64,000 nt of DNA from Luidia sarsii (Eukaryota; Echinodermata; Asteroidea; Paxillosida; Luidiidae): the NCBI GenBank assembly GCA_949987565.1, contig OX465102.1:12106763-12170762 (forward strand). Reading direction: 5' to 3'. The translations under genes were made by a program, and so were the position numbers. The notes below the pieces were generated by a model. It did no database searches. It was given only the letters and a program-made list of their open reading frames with translations, and had not been told where the DNA came from. Below are positions 46,188 to 58,390 of this stretch, in pieces. Position 1 is the first letter of the stretch; every line of letters begins with the position of its first letter.

Positions 46188-46578
46188 CATAGAGCCACCC
46201 AAGCCTGGAAATCTGCTAAGCATGAACAGTCTCTCTTGTGTGAACATGATTACAAAATGCACTACGATGTGATGTCAAGTGCTTTTCACTTTCGTGACGG
46301 TAAGGTCAACTTATGAATCTGTACATTTTGTGGTTGATTTGGTGCTTAAGCAGCTCTTTGAAATTGGCCCTTTGGCCAGAATTCATAGAGCCACTTCGGT
46401 GCCAAAATTATCTTAAGCACACAAAGACATAATTCATAATAGGATCACCTTCCCAACCCCAACTTCGCTTTTGTTTCATGCTATGTACAGAAGAGTGGAA
46501 TACGAGTCAAGATCGATTACATCACATGGAAGTGCCTTTTGTAATACTGTTTTTACAAGGGATACTTTTCATGAAATT
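46188..46578. mobile_element. Two adjacent MITE copies related to the array MITE
   Basis: The first copy runs from CCATAGAGCCACCCAAGCC (46,188) to GTGCTTAAGCAGCTCTTTGA (46,341). The second runs from AATTCATAGAGCCACTTCGG (46,380) to GATACTTTTCATGAAATTTG (about 46,560). Both carry TAGGATCACCTTCCCAACCC- or CTAAGCATGAAC-type interior words seen in the array units. Confidence 0.65.
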
Positions 46579-46579
46579 T

Positions 46580-46690
46580 GGCCCTGGTTAGTTGATATGG
46601 TGAGAGTGCTTATACGCAAAACCAGATGACAAATCCCTTGCCAGTCAAAGTTTCTTTTGCCATTTTTGTTTGAATTTGCTCTAAATATCC
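46580..46690 (+). mobile_element. tRNA-like SINE segment after the MITE
   Basis: GGTTAGTTGATATGGTGAGAG, then GACAAATCCCTTGCCAGTCA and AAGTTTCTTTTGCC, is a diverged version of the plus-strand tRNA-like segment that also follows the MITE in every array unit. The MITE-plus-SINE pair therefore pre-dates the array. Confidence 0.5.
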
Positions 46691-47180
46691 AAATCAGTTT
46701 TTCATAGATTATGTTTGTATTTTATCTCTCTCTACTCCAAAGCATATTCGTGAGTGAGAACATGTGCGTGTCTTGTTCAATACAGTTCATAGTGTTGCCT
46801 ATTATTTTTGTTTATCTGTTTTTTGGGGGCAAATTTGTTCAACCTACCTAGATGTTCTGATCCCTAAAAGTTCCCCCTCCATATTTGAATGCGTGAGGGG
46901 GTCATGTCCCCGTTCACACAACTTTTCGACCCCCATGATTAATTTGGAGGTTAGATTGATCGGCTTCCGTTCTGGATTTGAATATCTGTTTAAAGTCTTC
47001 CCTTTTTGTTCCAAAGCATAACATTTCTTTCGCAAGAATTATATTTCTGAAGAAAAATAGCACAGTGATAACAAAGTAAAGCACTGTCACTGCAAAACTG
47101 TGAGGAAAACATGACGCAATCAGAAACCAAACGTAAAAAAAAAAAAAGACTAACATGCGAGATATCTGATTTTACTGATC
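46691..47180. other. No feature recognised
   Basis: No supported feature. Confidence 0.35.
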
Positions 47181-47185
47181 AGGAT

Positions 47186-47300
47186 GAGCGCTCCTACCCC
47201 CTTATGAACTTTCCAGCCCTTAGATGCCGGCCTTGCCGGATTGGAAACGCTAGTCAGGAACATTCACCCATTATCTTCGGTACATCACCAGGGAACACGC
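47186..47300 (-). mobile_element. SINE fragment, minus orientation
   Basis: AGCGCTCCTACCCCCTTATG, CCAGCCCTTAGATGCCGGCC and GCTAGTCAGGAACATTCACC match the A-box half and body of the reversed SINE; the B box is missing. Confidence 0.55.
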
Positions 47301-48110
47301 CCCCGCTTCCATTTAGCGCCCCCCGCTTCCATTTATGGACAGCAATTCGTTGTCAATGTTGCTGACGTAGTCCGCGGATTACACGGAGTGGTGCAGCTTT
47401 TTAAAGTTAGAATTTCAAAGGTAAGGAAACAACGATTGGATAATGTTCCAACAATTTGGAAGACATAAAAAATTTGACTGTAAGGGAACTTGAATAGGCC
47501 TCCAGTTTAACATACTAGCGTTTTTTTACCACAAGAGGTACCCAGCCTTTACATTTCACTTTTCACAAATTAGTTGGCCTTGGTAGGGGTGCCAGTCCAG
47601 ATACAGTCAGTTTTACCATGTTGTATTGAAGATGTTCTTTTTTTTGTTGAAATGATGCAGATGTAGTCGTTTCTGCACATGTCGTCAGCGCTGAGCAACG
47701 GACCCATAGTTGGCCCGCACCGAGCTCCTTCCCAGCCCTGCCCTCGTGCATGCAGCTCGGTTCAATTGGCTCCTTGCCAGGCTCGCGATGCAATAGGTCT
47801 CGTGGCCCGCAACGTGGGGGCTTTTGAGCTCATCGGCAGGCCGGCGAAATCGGTGTACGCCGCTAATCACGCGTAATGCTTGATCCGGGCGCTGCCCCTG
47901 CCAGACTTTGATAAAGGGTACGGTAATTCCCCGCACAAGCGGTGGCGGGACAGTGACGGCGGAGGAGAAGAGGGAGGGGGTAGATGTCTGATTCCTTTAA
48001 GACTTTGTTTCAGGGCAATCAGAGTCTTTGGGTCCACGGGACAATGACCGACGATGCAATTGTCGTACCTGTCCTGTACCGAAGCCCAAGTACTTGCAAG
48101 GTAAACGCAC
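47301..48110. other. No gene recognised
   Basis: GC-rich part at 47,690-47,900 with overlapping frames on both strands; no domain. Confidence 0.35.
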
Positions 48111-48865
48111 CCAAGACGAAGAAGTAGAAGAGGAAACATAAACAAAAGTAGAAAAAGAGTAAGAATAAGAAAAAGAAGACGACGAAGAAAAAGAAGACGA
48201 TGATGAAGAAAAAGAAGACTGTTTGTACTTGTCAAAAGAAAACTTTATCTTTCAATTAAAAACAACATTAAAACAATTGAATACAAACAATTAAGCATGT
48301 GATAAACAGATCATGCAATGAGGAAAAACAGAAAAAAAACCTAGAATATCGCTAGATGCTAATTATGGCATTTAATGAAAGGGATAATATCATTCGATGA
48401 TAGGTCAAGACTTCAATAAAATGAGTATACCCTTCAATGATAGAAAAACTATTAAACGATGGTATTTACAAAAAAAGGATAGGGAAAACATTAGGAAATA
48501 CATTCCACGATTCTCATAAAAAGACTGGGTTCACATTTAATGATAGGGAATACATTCGATGATATGAGTGAATAATAAAAAAAAATTAGGAGAAGAAGAC
48601 GAACTTGATGTAGAAGAAGAAGAAGAAGAACAAGAAGGGACGAAGAAGAAGAGGAGGAAGAAGAAGAAGAAGAAGGGACGAAGAAGAAGAAGAGGAAGAA
48701 GAAGAAGAGGAAGAAGAAGAAGTTGATGTACAGAAGAAGAAGTTGATATAGAAGTAGAAGAAGGAGGGGAAGAAGAAAACGAATAATAAAAGGAAGTTGA
48801 TGTAGGAGAAGACGAAGGAGAAGAAGGGGAAGAAGACGAATCAGAGGAGTAGGAAGATAAGAGGA
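48110..48865. repeat. GAA-flanked dispersed repeat, second locus
   Basis: Purine run (48,117-48,220), then ACTTGTCAAAAGAAAACTTTAT, AT-rich body with TTCAATGATAGG- and TTTAATGATAGGG-type motifs (48,370-48,560), then a long GAA/GGA run (48,590-48,860). It is the same architecture as 0.9-1.6 kb, so an element with GAA-rich ends is dispersed at both sides of the window. Confidence 0.6.
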
Positions 48866-51800
48866 TGGGGAAATGTTAGCAAGGAGTCCATCCGATGGGA
48901 GAGAGTGATAGAGAACGATATCTTAATGGGAGATGCCTGTTTGGCACGGTGTCGGGGTCGACCGAATATATCACTCGTTAAGACTGCGTTGAACCAATTT
49001 CCCATCAAAACCCGCAGCAATAATTATTGTCAACTGCAAATTCGGAGAATGTGCGGAGAGTGGAAGGGTATTAGTTTACCATCATTGGGGTGGAGGAGAG
49101 ATAAATAGAAAGAAAAGATAGTAGGTATTTTACCAATTGAATACAGACAGGTGTCATATCAGATTTCCCTAATGTAGATCCAATGGAATCAGTGCACAAT
49201 ATTATGAGGGCGTTCGGTTCGCATGAGGGCAGTTCTGGCATCGTTTACCTAAACAGCCATCCGTATACGAATAGAGAAAAAACAATGTCCAAAACGAATG
49301 GTGGATTTGTAGCGATTGTTTGGCTCTCGGCAGGGTATCGAGTTTATGTTTTAAACAATGCTCGCTGCCAACTCCCACTCCTTCCCTCTGGAGACTGGAG
49401 ACGGCAGCTGAAACGCGAGAAGCCTCCCGCTATTCAGACATTTGCAAATTGCGACAATTGCATTTCATTCATTGCCGGAGAAAAATAACACTCGAACCCG
49501 TGGGGCTATGAGGGGCAAGGCGGAGGGGGCAGATATTTGAAAATGGAGAACTTCGATTTGTCCTCTTCTTAGAAGATTCTTTTTCCCCCAACCTTAAACA
49601 AAAAATCACATGAAAGATAATGTGCATTTCACATAGTGTGATTTAGGAATGCGTCACTGAAAAGGGGCCTTTTCTACTTGTGGTCGGTACGACATCCCTG
49701 ACGTCAATTCCCATCACAAGCGAAACGAGTTTTTTGTCGTCTTGTCTTCTTTATCCGATTCGTTTTGCCTCGGTCCCCGAATAATCAGGTTTCGACTGAA
49801 TTATTCGACACCGTACACGTGTGGCGCGGTAGTACAGGATGCACGGGGTCCGCGCAGTCAACACAGAGGGAAGCAAGGGCGAAAATCATACGACCTTTCT
49901 CCGTCATTTTTTATTGGTTTTTTTTGCCCCGCAAAAGCGGGGCAAAACAATAGCGCTCCAATAGCGCTGTCTGTCCGCAGGTACTAGCGATAATGCGTCT
50001 AAGTGCTGCGACTGATCCGAATCGGGGATGGACGCAAACGCACCCCGAAGCAGTTCTACTTTCCTCCTAATCGCACTAATCCATATACACGACAGCGTTT
50101 CCTCTGATGAGAGGTGTCCTTTCTGACGAGAAAGGAGAATCATACAAAAACAAGGTTGCTAAAATAATACTTGTCCTGTCAGAACCGTTATATGGCATCT
50201 GCACGACGAAGTAATTATTTCGCCTTAATGCACTCTTTTCCAACCGGTTATGAGCTAGGTGGAAAGCATTTTATTTCTCGTTGTTCACGTTCTTAGTTCG
50301 TCTTATTTTTATACACTTTGTCTTACTCACGAAGACCCTCAGAAACATGCACGAAATGGCATGATCGCAAGCAAGAAAATGCCAAAAAGCTCTATATTGT
50401 GGGAGGGACGGGAACACCCCTCCAACCCCCGCACCCTTCTCGAACTCGGTTACTTTGTTCCTCCTGAAAATGGTCCACCATCCGATTTCCAAAACCGGTT
50501 CCAGCACACCCGCGATGGTGTAAAGTGACAGTAAAATGAAATACAAATAATTATGCTATCATTTTAGAACTGAATGACACTGGTCAAGGACAAAGTTGGT
50601 GTTGGGGACCGCAGGGCAATTGGTCCGTGGTCACATCTTAACCACGCTGTGCCCGTTAATTCTACTAGTATGTGTCGAGGGGCGAGTGACAACTTACACT
50701 CTTAGACTGCTATACTGGTTTGAATTACCTTGATTCATATGACTCTTAATCGAGCACAAGCCGAGTGTCCAATTATTGACATGCATTAAATATAGCTCAC
50801 GGTTACAGAAACTGCTATTAGAAAACTATGATGACGTGGAGAGATAAATAAGCGATTTCCTGTGTACATAATATTATACAAGATCAGGTGTATGGCTTAT
50901 GTATCCTGCTCAGTACAAGTGCAATTTCTAGCAATTTCTTCTTTATTCGATTCTTTATCATTTTACTGTATTTTTTATTTTATTTTATTAAAATAGATTA
51001 CCTTCGCAGGATTTCTTTTTTGAAATGTTTAATGGTTGAACACACAAAATGTGGCTACCTTTTGACCTTTACCAATGTTGTAAAGGGCCTTTAAGCGAGG
51101 GAAAAAAACCAAGGCATCCGTTACGAAACTTGAACGAGTCCGAATGCTGTTAAAATAAGTGACAGACAAAGCAAAGACAAGTGCGCTCCAAGGCGTACAA
51201 CACGAAGCGGACTTCGGTGATCGAGTGGTGCCGTTACTGCGTAACTCATCTCCTAGTTTCAGGCCCCCTGTGCGCTGACATTCACACTCTTGTCTGTTAT
51301 ACCCTTGGCTGCCGAGTGGCCCGCGAAGAGTCCCAAATCTGAAGCGGCTTCGGTCGGGTCTCCACTGAGTTCCTGCTCAGCGGTGCACCTACTACAGATA
51401 CTCGAGAAGATTGCGACGCGGGTTGTTCTCCTCTTTCGTTCACCCTAAAAGCAACAAAGAGCACGTCAGATGTTCTTAAATCCCAAACGAGTTTCGAGTT
51501 ACTCCTCTCATGTCAGCAATGCGTTACCAAGGGTTCTCCTGAGAGGAAAATGACTTGCGTATATTGCGTTTACGTGGTAACTGCATTATATATATATAAA
51601 AAAGATTTTATCTACAAATACACATATCTAGGGACCTTCATCAAAAACAACATACATCGTCATTATACTACTCAAAAAGGAGCGGCAAACGCAGCCCAAA
51701 GCATATTCCCCCACAGGAAGCCTATTTAATGTTGGCAGTGATATTTTGTATTTGTTTTATCAGAGTGTTTTTCAGTCAATGTTAACCATTTGTTTTATCA

Positions 51801-53845
51801 CGTGCAATTGGTACGGTGAAAGAACGAATAAAACCCCAAACAATTGGAACTTAAGTTGAAGCAAAAACTAGTGGGCTGTTCCAACCAGACCGAAGCCAAC
51901 CCACCCGAACTCAACCTATCCAACCCATCTCAATTCAACCCAAACCAAACCAGAAATCCTTTTGAGAAGACGATTTTGTTTTCAAAGAAAATGACGATCT
52001 TAACGATAGTTCATTGATCAAACCATTTATATGGCAAACTAGAACAGATGCTAACGCTATTCAGATCAACCCAAAACCCAAGGCCCAAAGAGAATACTCC
52101 AAATCAATCGATTCTATGTTGTTGCTTTGACTTTCAGTTTCGCCTCGGAGACGTTTTTCGGGATTTTTTTGCCTAAAAAATCATGAATGTTTAATCAGTT
52201 TACACATCAGTTAAAAATGCCAAAAACTATGTTTTGTGTCAGAAATGTAAAGCATTTGTCGACCGAATCTTCACTAAGAACCGCCTTGTACTGGGATTGT
52301 ACTCATCCTTGTGATTTGTGTACGCTGCGAGACCGTGAGTGTGCACTCAGACCGTCCGCAATGATTAGTAGACTTCCACCAGTCTTTACACACTAAATAA
52401 CGTAATGTTTATTACAGGCGTATAATTATGGAGCTCCGTATGACAACAAGTTACCAACGATGTTTCGCGTTTCGCGGTCAACCGAAATACGCGCTCCGAC
52501 CAGTCCAACAAATCAATGCCGAACGTGTATAATTATTAGTCTACCGGATATAAACTTGAGATCACTCGACTACTTGTAGGCCCTAAAGGTTTCTCAAAAA
52601 CCTGGGCTTGTGAAAACATATTAAATGTAGACTTCTTGTCTTCTAGAGCGGTTTGAGAGGCATTATTGCGCGACGAAAATCGTTCAACTTGACCCCAAAG
52701 CCGCGCGTTATGAAACCTTGGACAAAATGGACACGCAGTCCAATAATTGATTTTATGTAAACAATATTGTTTTCTTGTTTTCCCGTTCTTCAAATGAAAT
52801 TTTATCTAGAAATTCTGAAAACTTACGGATTTGTCATATATTTTTTGGAGATATCGGAAGTTGAAAATTGCATAAATTGCGACCGCCAAGTGCACCCTGT
52901 AAACATCGTCCAAACTGGTGCATATTACCCTCAAATTGAAGCCTGTATATTTCTCTTTCTTTCCATACCACTTAAATTAATGACGGAATAATATCAAATT
53001 ATGCGGAAACAACATTAAGAGACATGGAACTATAACATGCACAGCGGCTACATGGCTGCATCCGTGTATACGATGCACTACTCAAGCATCTCTGCTTGAT
53101 CAGCGCTCAGCAGTACACGGTTTTTTTACCACCGAAAAAACATGGATTGGGATAATAATATGGTTCTTTCTTTATCTTTGCAATTGTGTGGGGTTTTTTT
53201 TAAGAAAAAAACTCCAATCCCAGTGGGGCGAAGAGGGGGGGGGGCGACCATCTGTCATGGGGAGTAAGCCCCCCCCCCCTAGCTACGCCGCTAACATACA
53301 ACCGCTGTTTGTGAATAGAAAGCAATTTTCTAACCGTTGCTACAAACGTGGTGTTTCTCAGCATGGTAAATATTGGGTGTGCAAATTCAGACAAAAAAGA
53401 CGGCATGAATAACCAAATTCTTCAAAGTAATTCTAACATTGTGATCGCAAGGTTCCGTCGGGACAACCGTATAATAATCCGGTGTGTTGGCCGCGTGTAA
53501 GCACATTAGACTTACGTTCACGACAAGCGTGTTGCGGACACCTGGGAACGCTATCTCCCCTAAGGCACTCGACCAATTTCCGAGCTGAATGCTCGTCCTG
53601 TCCTAAATAAATATATGCCAGATACTAAACGAAAACGCTATAGAACTGGCATGGTTGCCACGGCGTAGATTGCAGCCGAATCCCGGAGCGATGTGGATGC
53701 TGTAAGGAGGTCGGCATGGCACAGGGGGATTTGAGGAATACTCAGCTGTTGTCCTAGTATAGTAAGAACATTAGCCTTGTCTTGAAGCAGGGTACTTTTT
53801 TCACCAGGACCATTTCAGACCAGAATTAATCAACAACAACAAGGT
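48866..53845. other. 5-kb stretch without recognised genes
   Basis: No coding domain, tRNA or known repeat end could be supported. Small structures seen: a GCCCCGC/GCGGGGC hairpin at 49,926-49,946, a TA run at 51,583-51,598, CCAACCCA- and CAACCCAAAC-type short repeats around 51,890-51,950, and G and C homopolymers at 53,235-53,280. Confidence 0.35.
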
Positions 53846-56565
53846 CATCATTAACATTGAAACATCATCATCAGCAACAACATCAGCATTATCATCGGCA
53901 TCAGTCTCAACATAACTAACAACATCATCATCTGCATCATCATCTGCATCGTCATCAGCATCAGCATCAGCATCAGCATCAGCATCAGCATCAGCATCAG
54001 CATCAGCATCAGCATCAGCATCAGCGTCTGCATCAGCATCAGCATCAGCATCAGCATCAGCATCAGCATTAGCATCAGCATCAACATCTGCATCAGCATC
54101 AACATCATCATCTGCATCATCATCTGCATCAGCATCAGCATCAGCATCAGCATCAGCATCAGCATCAGCATCAGCATCAGCATCAGCATCAGCATCAGCA
54201 TCAGCATCAGCATCTGCATCAGCATCAACATCATCATCTGCATCAGCATAAGCATCAGCATCAGCATCAGCATCAGCATCAGCATCAGCATCAGCATCAG
54301 CATCAGCATCAGCATCAGCATCAGCATCAGCATCAGCATCTGCATCAGCATCAACATCATCATCAGCATAAGCATCAGCATCAGCATCAGCATCAGCATC
54401 AGCATCAGCATCGGCATCAGCATCAGCATCAGCATCAAAATAAGCATCATCATCAGCATCAGCATCAGCATCTGCATCAGCATCAGCATCAGCATCAGCA
54501 TCAGCATCAGCATCAGCATCAGCATCAGCATCAGCATCAGCATCAGCATCAGCATCATCATCAGCATCAGCATCTGCATCAGCATCAGCATCAGCATCAA
54601 CATCAGCATCAGCATCAGCATCAGCATCAGCATCAGCATCAGCATCTGCATCAACATCAGCATCAGCATCAGCATCAGCATCGGCATCGGCATCAGCATC
54701 AGCATCAGCATCAGCATCAGCATCAGCATCAGCATCAGCATCAGCATCAGCATCAGCATCAGCATCAGCATTAGCATCAGCATCAGCATCAACATCACCA
54801 TCGGCATCAGAATCAGCATCAGCATCAGCATCAGCATCAGCATCAGCATCAGCATTAGAATCAGCATCAGCATTAGCATCAGCATCAGCATCAGCATCAG
54901 CATCAGCATCAGCATTAGCATCAGCATCAGCATCAACATCACCATCGGCATCAGAATCAGCATCAGCATCAGCATCAGCATTAGAATCAGCATCAGCATC
55001 AGCATCAGCATCAGCATCAGCATCAGCATCAGCATCAGCATCAGCATCATCATCAGCATCAGCATCAACATCAGCATCAACATCAGCATCAACATCAGCA
55101 TCAGAATCAGAATCAGCATCAGCATCAGCATGATCATCAGCATCAGCATCAGCATCTGCATCAGCATCAGCATCAGCATCAGCATCAGCATCAGCATCAG
55201 CATCAGCATCAGCATCAGCATCAGCATTAGCATCAGCATCAGCATCAACATCACCATCGGCATCAGAATCAGCATCAGCATCAGCATCAGCATCAGCATC
55301 AGCATTAGAATCAGCATCAGCATTAGCATCAGCATCAGCATCAGCATCAGCATCAGCATCAGCATCTGCATCAGCATCAGCATCAGCATCAGCATCAACA
55401 TCAGCATCAACATCAGCATCAGAATCAGCATCAGCATCAGCATCATCATCAGCATCAGCATCAGCATTAGAATCAGCATCAGCATTAGCATCAGCATCAG
55501 CATCAGCATCAGCATCAGCATCAGCAATCAGCATCAGCATCAACATCAGCATCAGCATCAGCATCAACATCAGCATCAACATCAGCATCAGAATCAGAAT
55601 CAGCATCAGCATCAGCATTATCAGCAGCATCAGCATCAGCATCAGCATCAGCATCAGCATCAGCATCAGCATCAGCATCAGCATCAGCATCAGCATCAGC
55701 ATCAGCATCAGCATCTGCATCAGCATCTGTATCAGCATCAGCATCAGCATCAGCATCAGCATCAGCATCAGCATCAACATCAGCATCAGCATCAACATCA
55801 TCATCTGCATCATCATCTGCATCAGCATCAGCATCAGCATCAGCATCAGCATCAACATCATCATCTGCATCAGCATCAGCATCAGCATCAGCATCAACAT
55901 CAACATCAACATCAGAATCAGCATCAGCATCAGCATCAGCATCAGCATCAGCATCAGCATCAGCATCAACATCAGCATCAGCATCAACATCATCATTTGC
56001 ATCATCATCATCATCAGCATCAGCATCAGCATTAGCATCAGCATCAGCATCAGCATCTGCATCAGCATCAACATCATCATCTGCATCAGCATCAGCATCA
56101 GCATCAGCATCAGCATCATCATCAGCATCAGCATCAGCATCTGCATCAGCATCAGCATCAGCATCAGCATCAGCATCAACATCACCATCGGCATCAGAAT
56201 CAGCATCAGCATCAGCATCAGCATCAGCATCAGCATCTGCATCAGCATCAGCATCTGCATCAGCATCAGCATCAGCATCAGCATCAGCATCAGCATCAAC
56301 ATCACCATCGGCATCAGAATCAGCATCAGCATCACCATCTGCATCTGCATCAGCTTCAGCATCAGCATCAGCATCAGCATCAACATCAGCATCAGCATCA
56401 GCATCTGCATCAGCATCAGCATCAGCATCATCATCATCATCAGCATCATCATCAGCATCTGCATCAGTATCAGCATCAGTATCAATATCAGCATCAGCAT
56501 CAGCATCAGCATCAGCATCAAAATCAGCATCAAAATCAGCATCAGCACCACCATCGGCATCAGAA
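53846..56565 (+). repeat. GCATCA hexanucleotide satellite, about 2.7 kb
   Basis: GCATCA units with ACATCA, TCATCA, TGCATC and GCATTA variants run almost unbroken. The hexamer length keeps all frames open, giving 953- and 558-residue minus frames (Asp-Ala or Leu-Met) and a 301-residue plus frame (Ile-Ser or Gln-His). They are artefacts. Variants are clustered: blocks containing AACATCACCATCGGCATCAG recur near 54,791, 54,940, 55,250, 56,181 and 56,301, showing higher-order duplication. Confidence 0.97.
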
Positions 56566-56925
56566 AAAATATAACATCAAATATTGCACTTAGGATTTTG
56601 GGTACAAAAAGTTGGCCAATGCATTTCATTGAACAACAAATTATCTGTAAAAAAAACCCCAAAACCCTGCGATAGTTTTGTTATTTGTTTGAGCTCCCTG
56701 TTGCAAATGAATTAAATTATGTGGCCAATGCATTTAATTGAAGCCAAAGAAACAGCGAGATTTATTTATGGAACTTTTCGATGAAAAGGCTGCCGTTCCA
56801 GGTTCGTTGGTAAGGACGAAGCCCCAAAATAGTAATTTGTAGTATCCTACGGTTTATTTATTGCACACATTAGTGGACAAAATAAAATACAACAAAACAT
56901 TCCATAAAGTTCGTTACTTGTAGCA
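56541..56925. repeat. Right flank of the satellite, copy 1
   Basis: CGGCATCAGAAAAAATATAA then AACATCAAATATTGCAC, TAGTTTTGTTATTTGTTTGA, GCGAGATTTATTTATGGA, AATAGTAATTTGTAGTA and CATTCCATAAAGTTCGTT. The same sequence follows the short satellite at 57.8 kb, so satellite and flank form one repeat element. Confidence 0.85.
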
Positions 56926-57215
56926 AACAGTAAAACATACAATGATAAGTGTATAGTCAAGGCTACCTTTAGAAAATTATACAGTCAAGTATAAAGTAAA
57001 TTAGTTAAGTAAAATAAATAAATGAAATAAAAGTTACAAATGAAATGGACAGGTGTTAAGAATTGTTTTTCTTTTTTAAGCCGACAAAATCTGTTTGGTT
57101 TGTTTTGGGAGGGGGAATTTATGAACACTTTTAAAGTTCTAGTTGGTGTATTCTTTTTCTACTCGTCTAGTTGGAAATTTGCAGTTTTGTATCACTATAC
57201 GTGTATCACTATACA
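56926..57215. other. No feature recognised
   Basis: No supported feature. Confidence 0.35.
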
Positions 57216-57221
57216 TCTCTC

Positions 57222-57292
57222 TTCCTTTGAGAAAGTTCCTGCTAGGATCGAAACGTCAGGCCCACCAAATTTTGAGATACTATTTATGTAGT
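57222..57292 (+). repeat. GTCAGGCC-family fragment
   Basis: CCTTTGAGAAAGTTCCTGCT plus AGGATCGAAACGTCAGGCCC and ACCAAATTTTGAGATA: one arm with well-preserved core, no inverted partner and no tail. Confidence 0.75.
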
Positions 57293-57672
57293 AAGTGACA
57301 TACGTACATGTACTTTACGAACCCACACGCGGTTACCTTCACCGCCGCGGTGCAATTCCTCAGAGATACTCGTGCTAGAGGTAGATACACGTTTGTTGTA
57401 GATATGATCCCTTAGTGATCTGTTTTCAAACTATTCGTACAGACCTTGGGAACTTTTGCTAGTAGGAGTACGTACCATGCTCTCTTAACGAACGAATGGT
57501 ACGAAGCTACTGCAGGATACCCATTGACAGTATTAGGCAATGACTGCTTACCAGCACAAGCTGGACATGAATACGGTACCCCTTCCGATGATCCGTTGGT
57601 TGTTCAGCGAGTTGTTTACGCGAGCAGGATTAGCTGACGTCACTACACGGTGGCTCATCGGGATTGCCCATT

Positions 57673-57715
57673 CATTCGGTGTAACAGGTCCCGTTCGGAC
57701 CTGTTACATCGAATG
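57673..57715. other. Long perfect hairpin (19-bp stem)
   Basis: CATTCGGTGTAACAGGTCC and GGACCTGTTACATCGAATG pair at 18 of 19 positions around the loop CGTTC. A shorter GGTCCCTTCGGACC hairpin at 22,031 may be related. Confidence 0.8.
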
Positions 57716-57764
57716 GCTCCATGCTTCGAACCTTCACATTAATGGGGGTTGGATTTGGAAACAT

Positions 57765-58165
57765 CTGCATCAGCGTGAGCATCAGCATCAACATTAACAT
57801 CAACATCAACATCAGCATCAGCATCAGCATCGGCATCAGAAAAAATATAACATCAAATATTGCACATAGGATTTTGGGTAAAATCATCTGTGAAAAAACA
57901 ACCCCCGAAACCCAGCGATAGTTTTGTTATTTGTTTGAGCTCCCTGATGCAAATGCATTATATTTATGTGGCCAATGCAGTTAATTGAAGCCAACGAAAC
58001 AGCGAGGTTTATTTATGGAGCTCTTTGATGAAAAAGCTCCTGTTCCAGGGTCTTGCTAAGGACGAAGCCACAAAATAGTAATTTGTAGTAAACAACGGTT
58101 TATCTATAGCACAGATTAGCGCACAAACTAAAATACAACAAAATGTTCCGTAAAGTTCGTTTCCC
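57765..58165. repeat. Short GCATCA tract plus flank, copy 2
   Basis: About 70 bp of the same hexamer (57,770-57,838) is followed by the same flank as at 56,541, with roughly 90 percent similarity and a short deletion. This supports an element whose end is a GCATCA tract that expanded only in the first copy. Confidence 0.85.
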
Positions 58166-58285
58166 TGATTTGCAAAAAGCGATGGTTGAGGAGGTTTTTG
58201 ACATCAAACAACCTCGTTTGTTCCAGATCAAGAGAACCGTGTGTCTGTGATATCTAACTATGATATTTAACTCTATGTTATTCAT
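58166..58285. other. No feature recognised
   Basis: No supported feature. Confidence 0.3.
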
Positions 58286-58287
58286 AT

Positions 58288-58390
58288 GGTAGACCCTCTC
58301 AAATAGTCAACTTTGCCAGGGTTGGGCGTCAGTCTGAAGCTTCCGTCCATTAACATTATACTTTGAGAGATCACATCACTGGTGTGTCGG
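58288..58390 (-). mobile_element. SINE body fragment, minus orientation
   Basis: CCCTCTCAAATAGTCAACTTTGCC and GGGCGTCAGTCTGAAGC plus CCATTAAC match the body of the reversed SINE (compare 13,490-13,560); the tRNA part is absent. Confidence 0.55.

Noticed and set aside
53801..56662. 953- and 558-residue open frames on the minus strand
   Set aside because: Translations of the GCATCA hexamer, which cannot create stops in any frame; the peptides are Leu-Met and Ala-Asp repeats with no domain.
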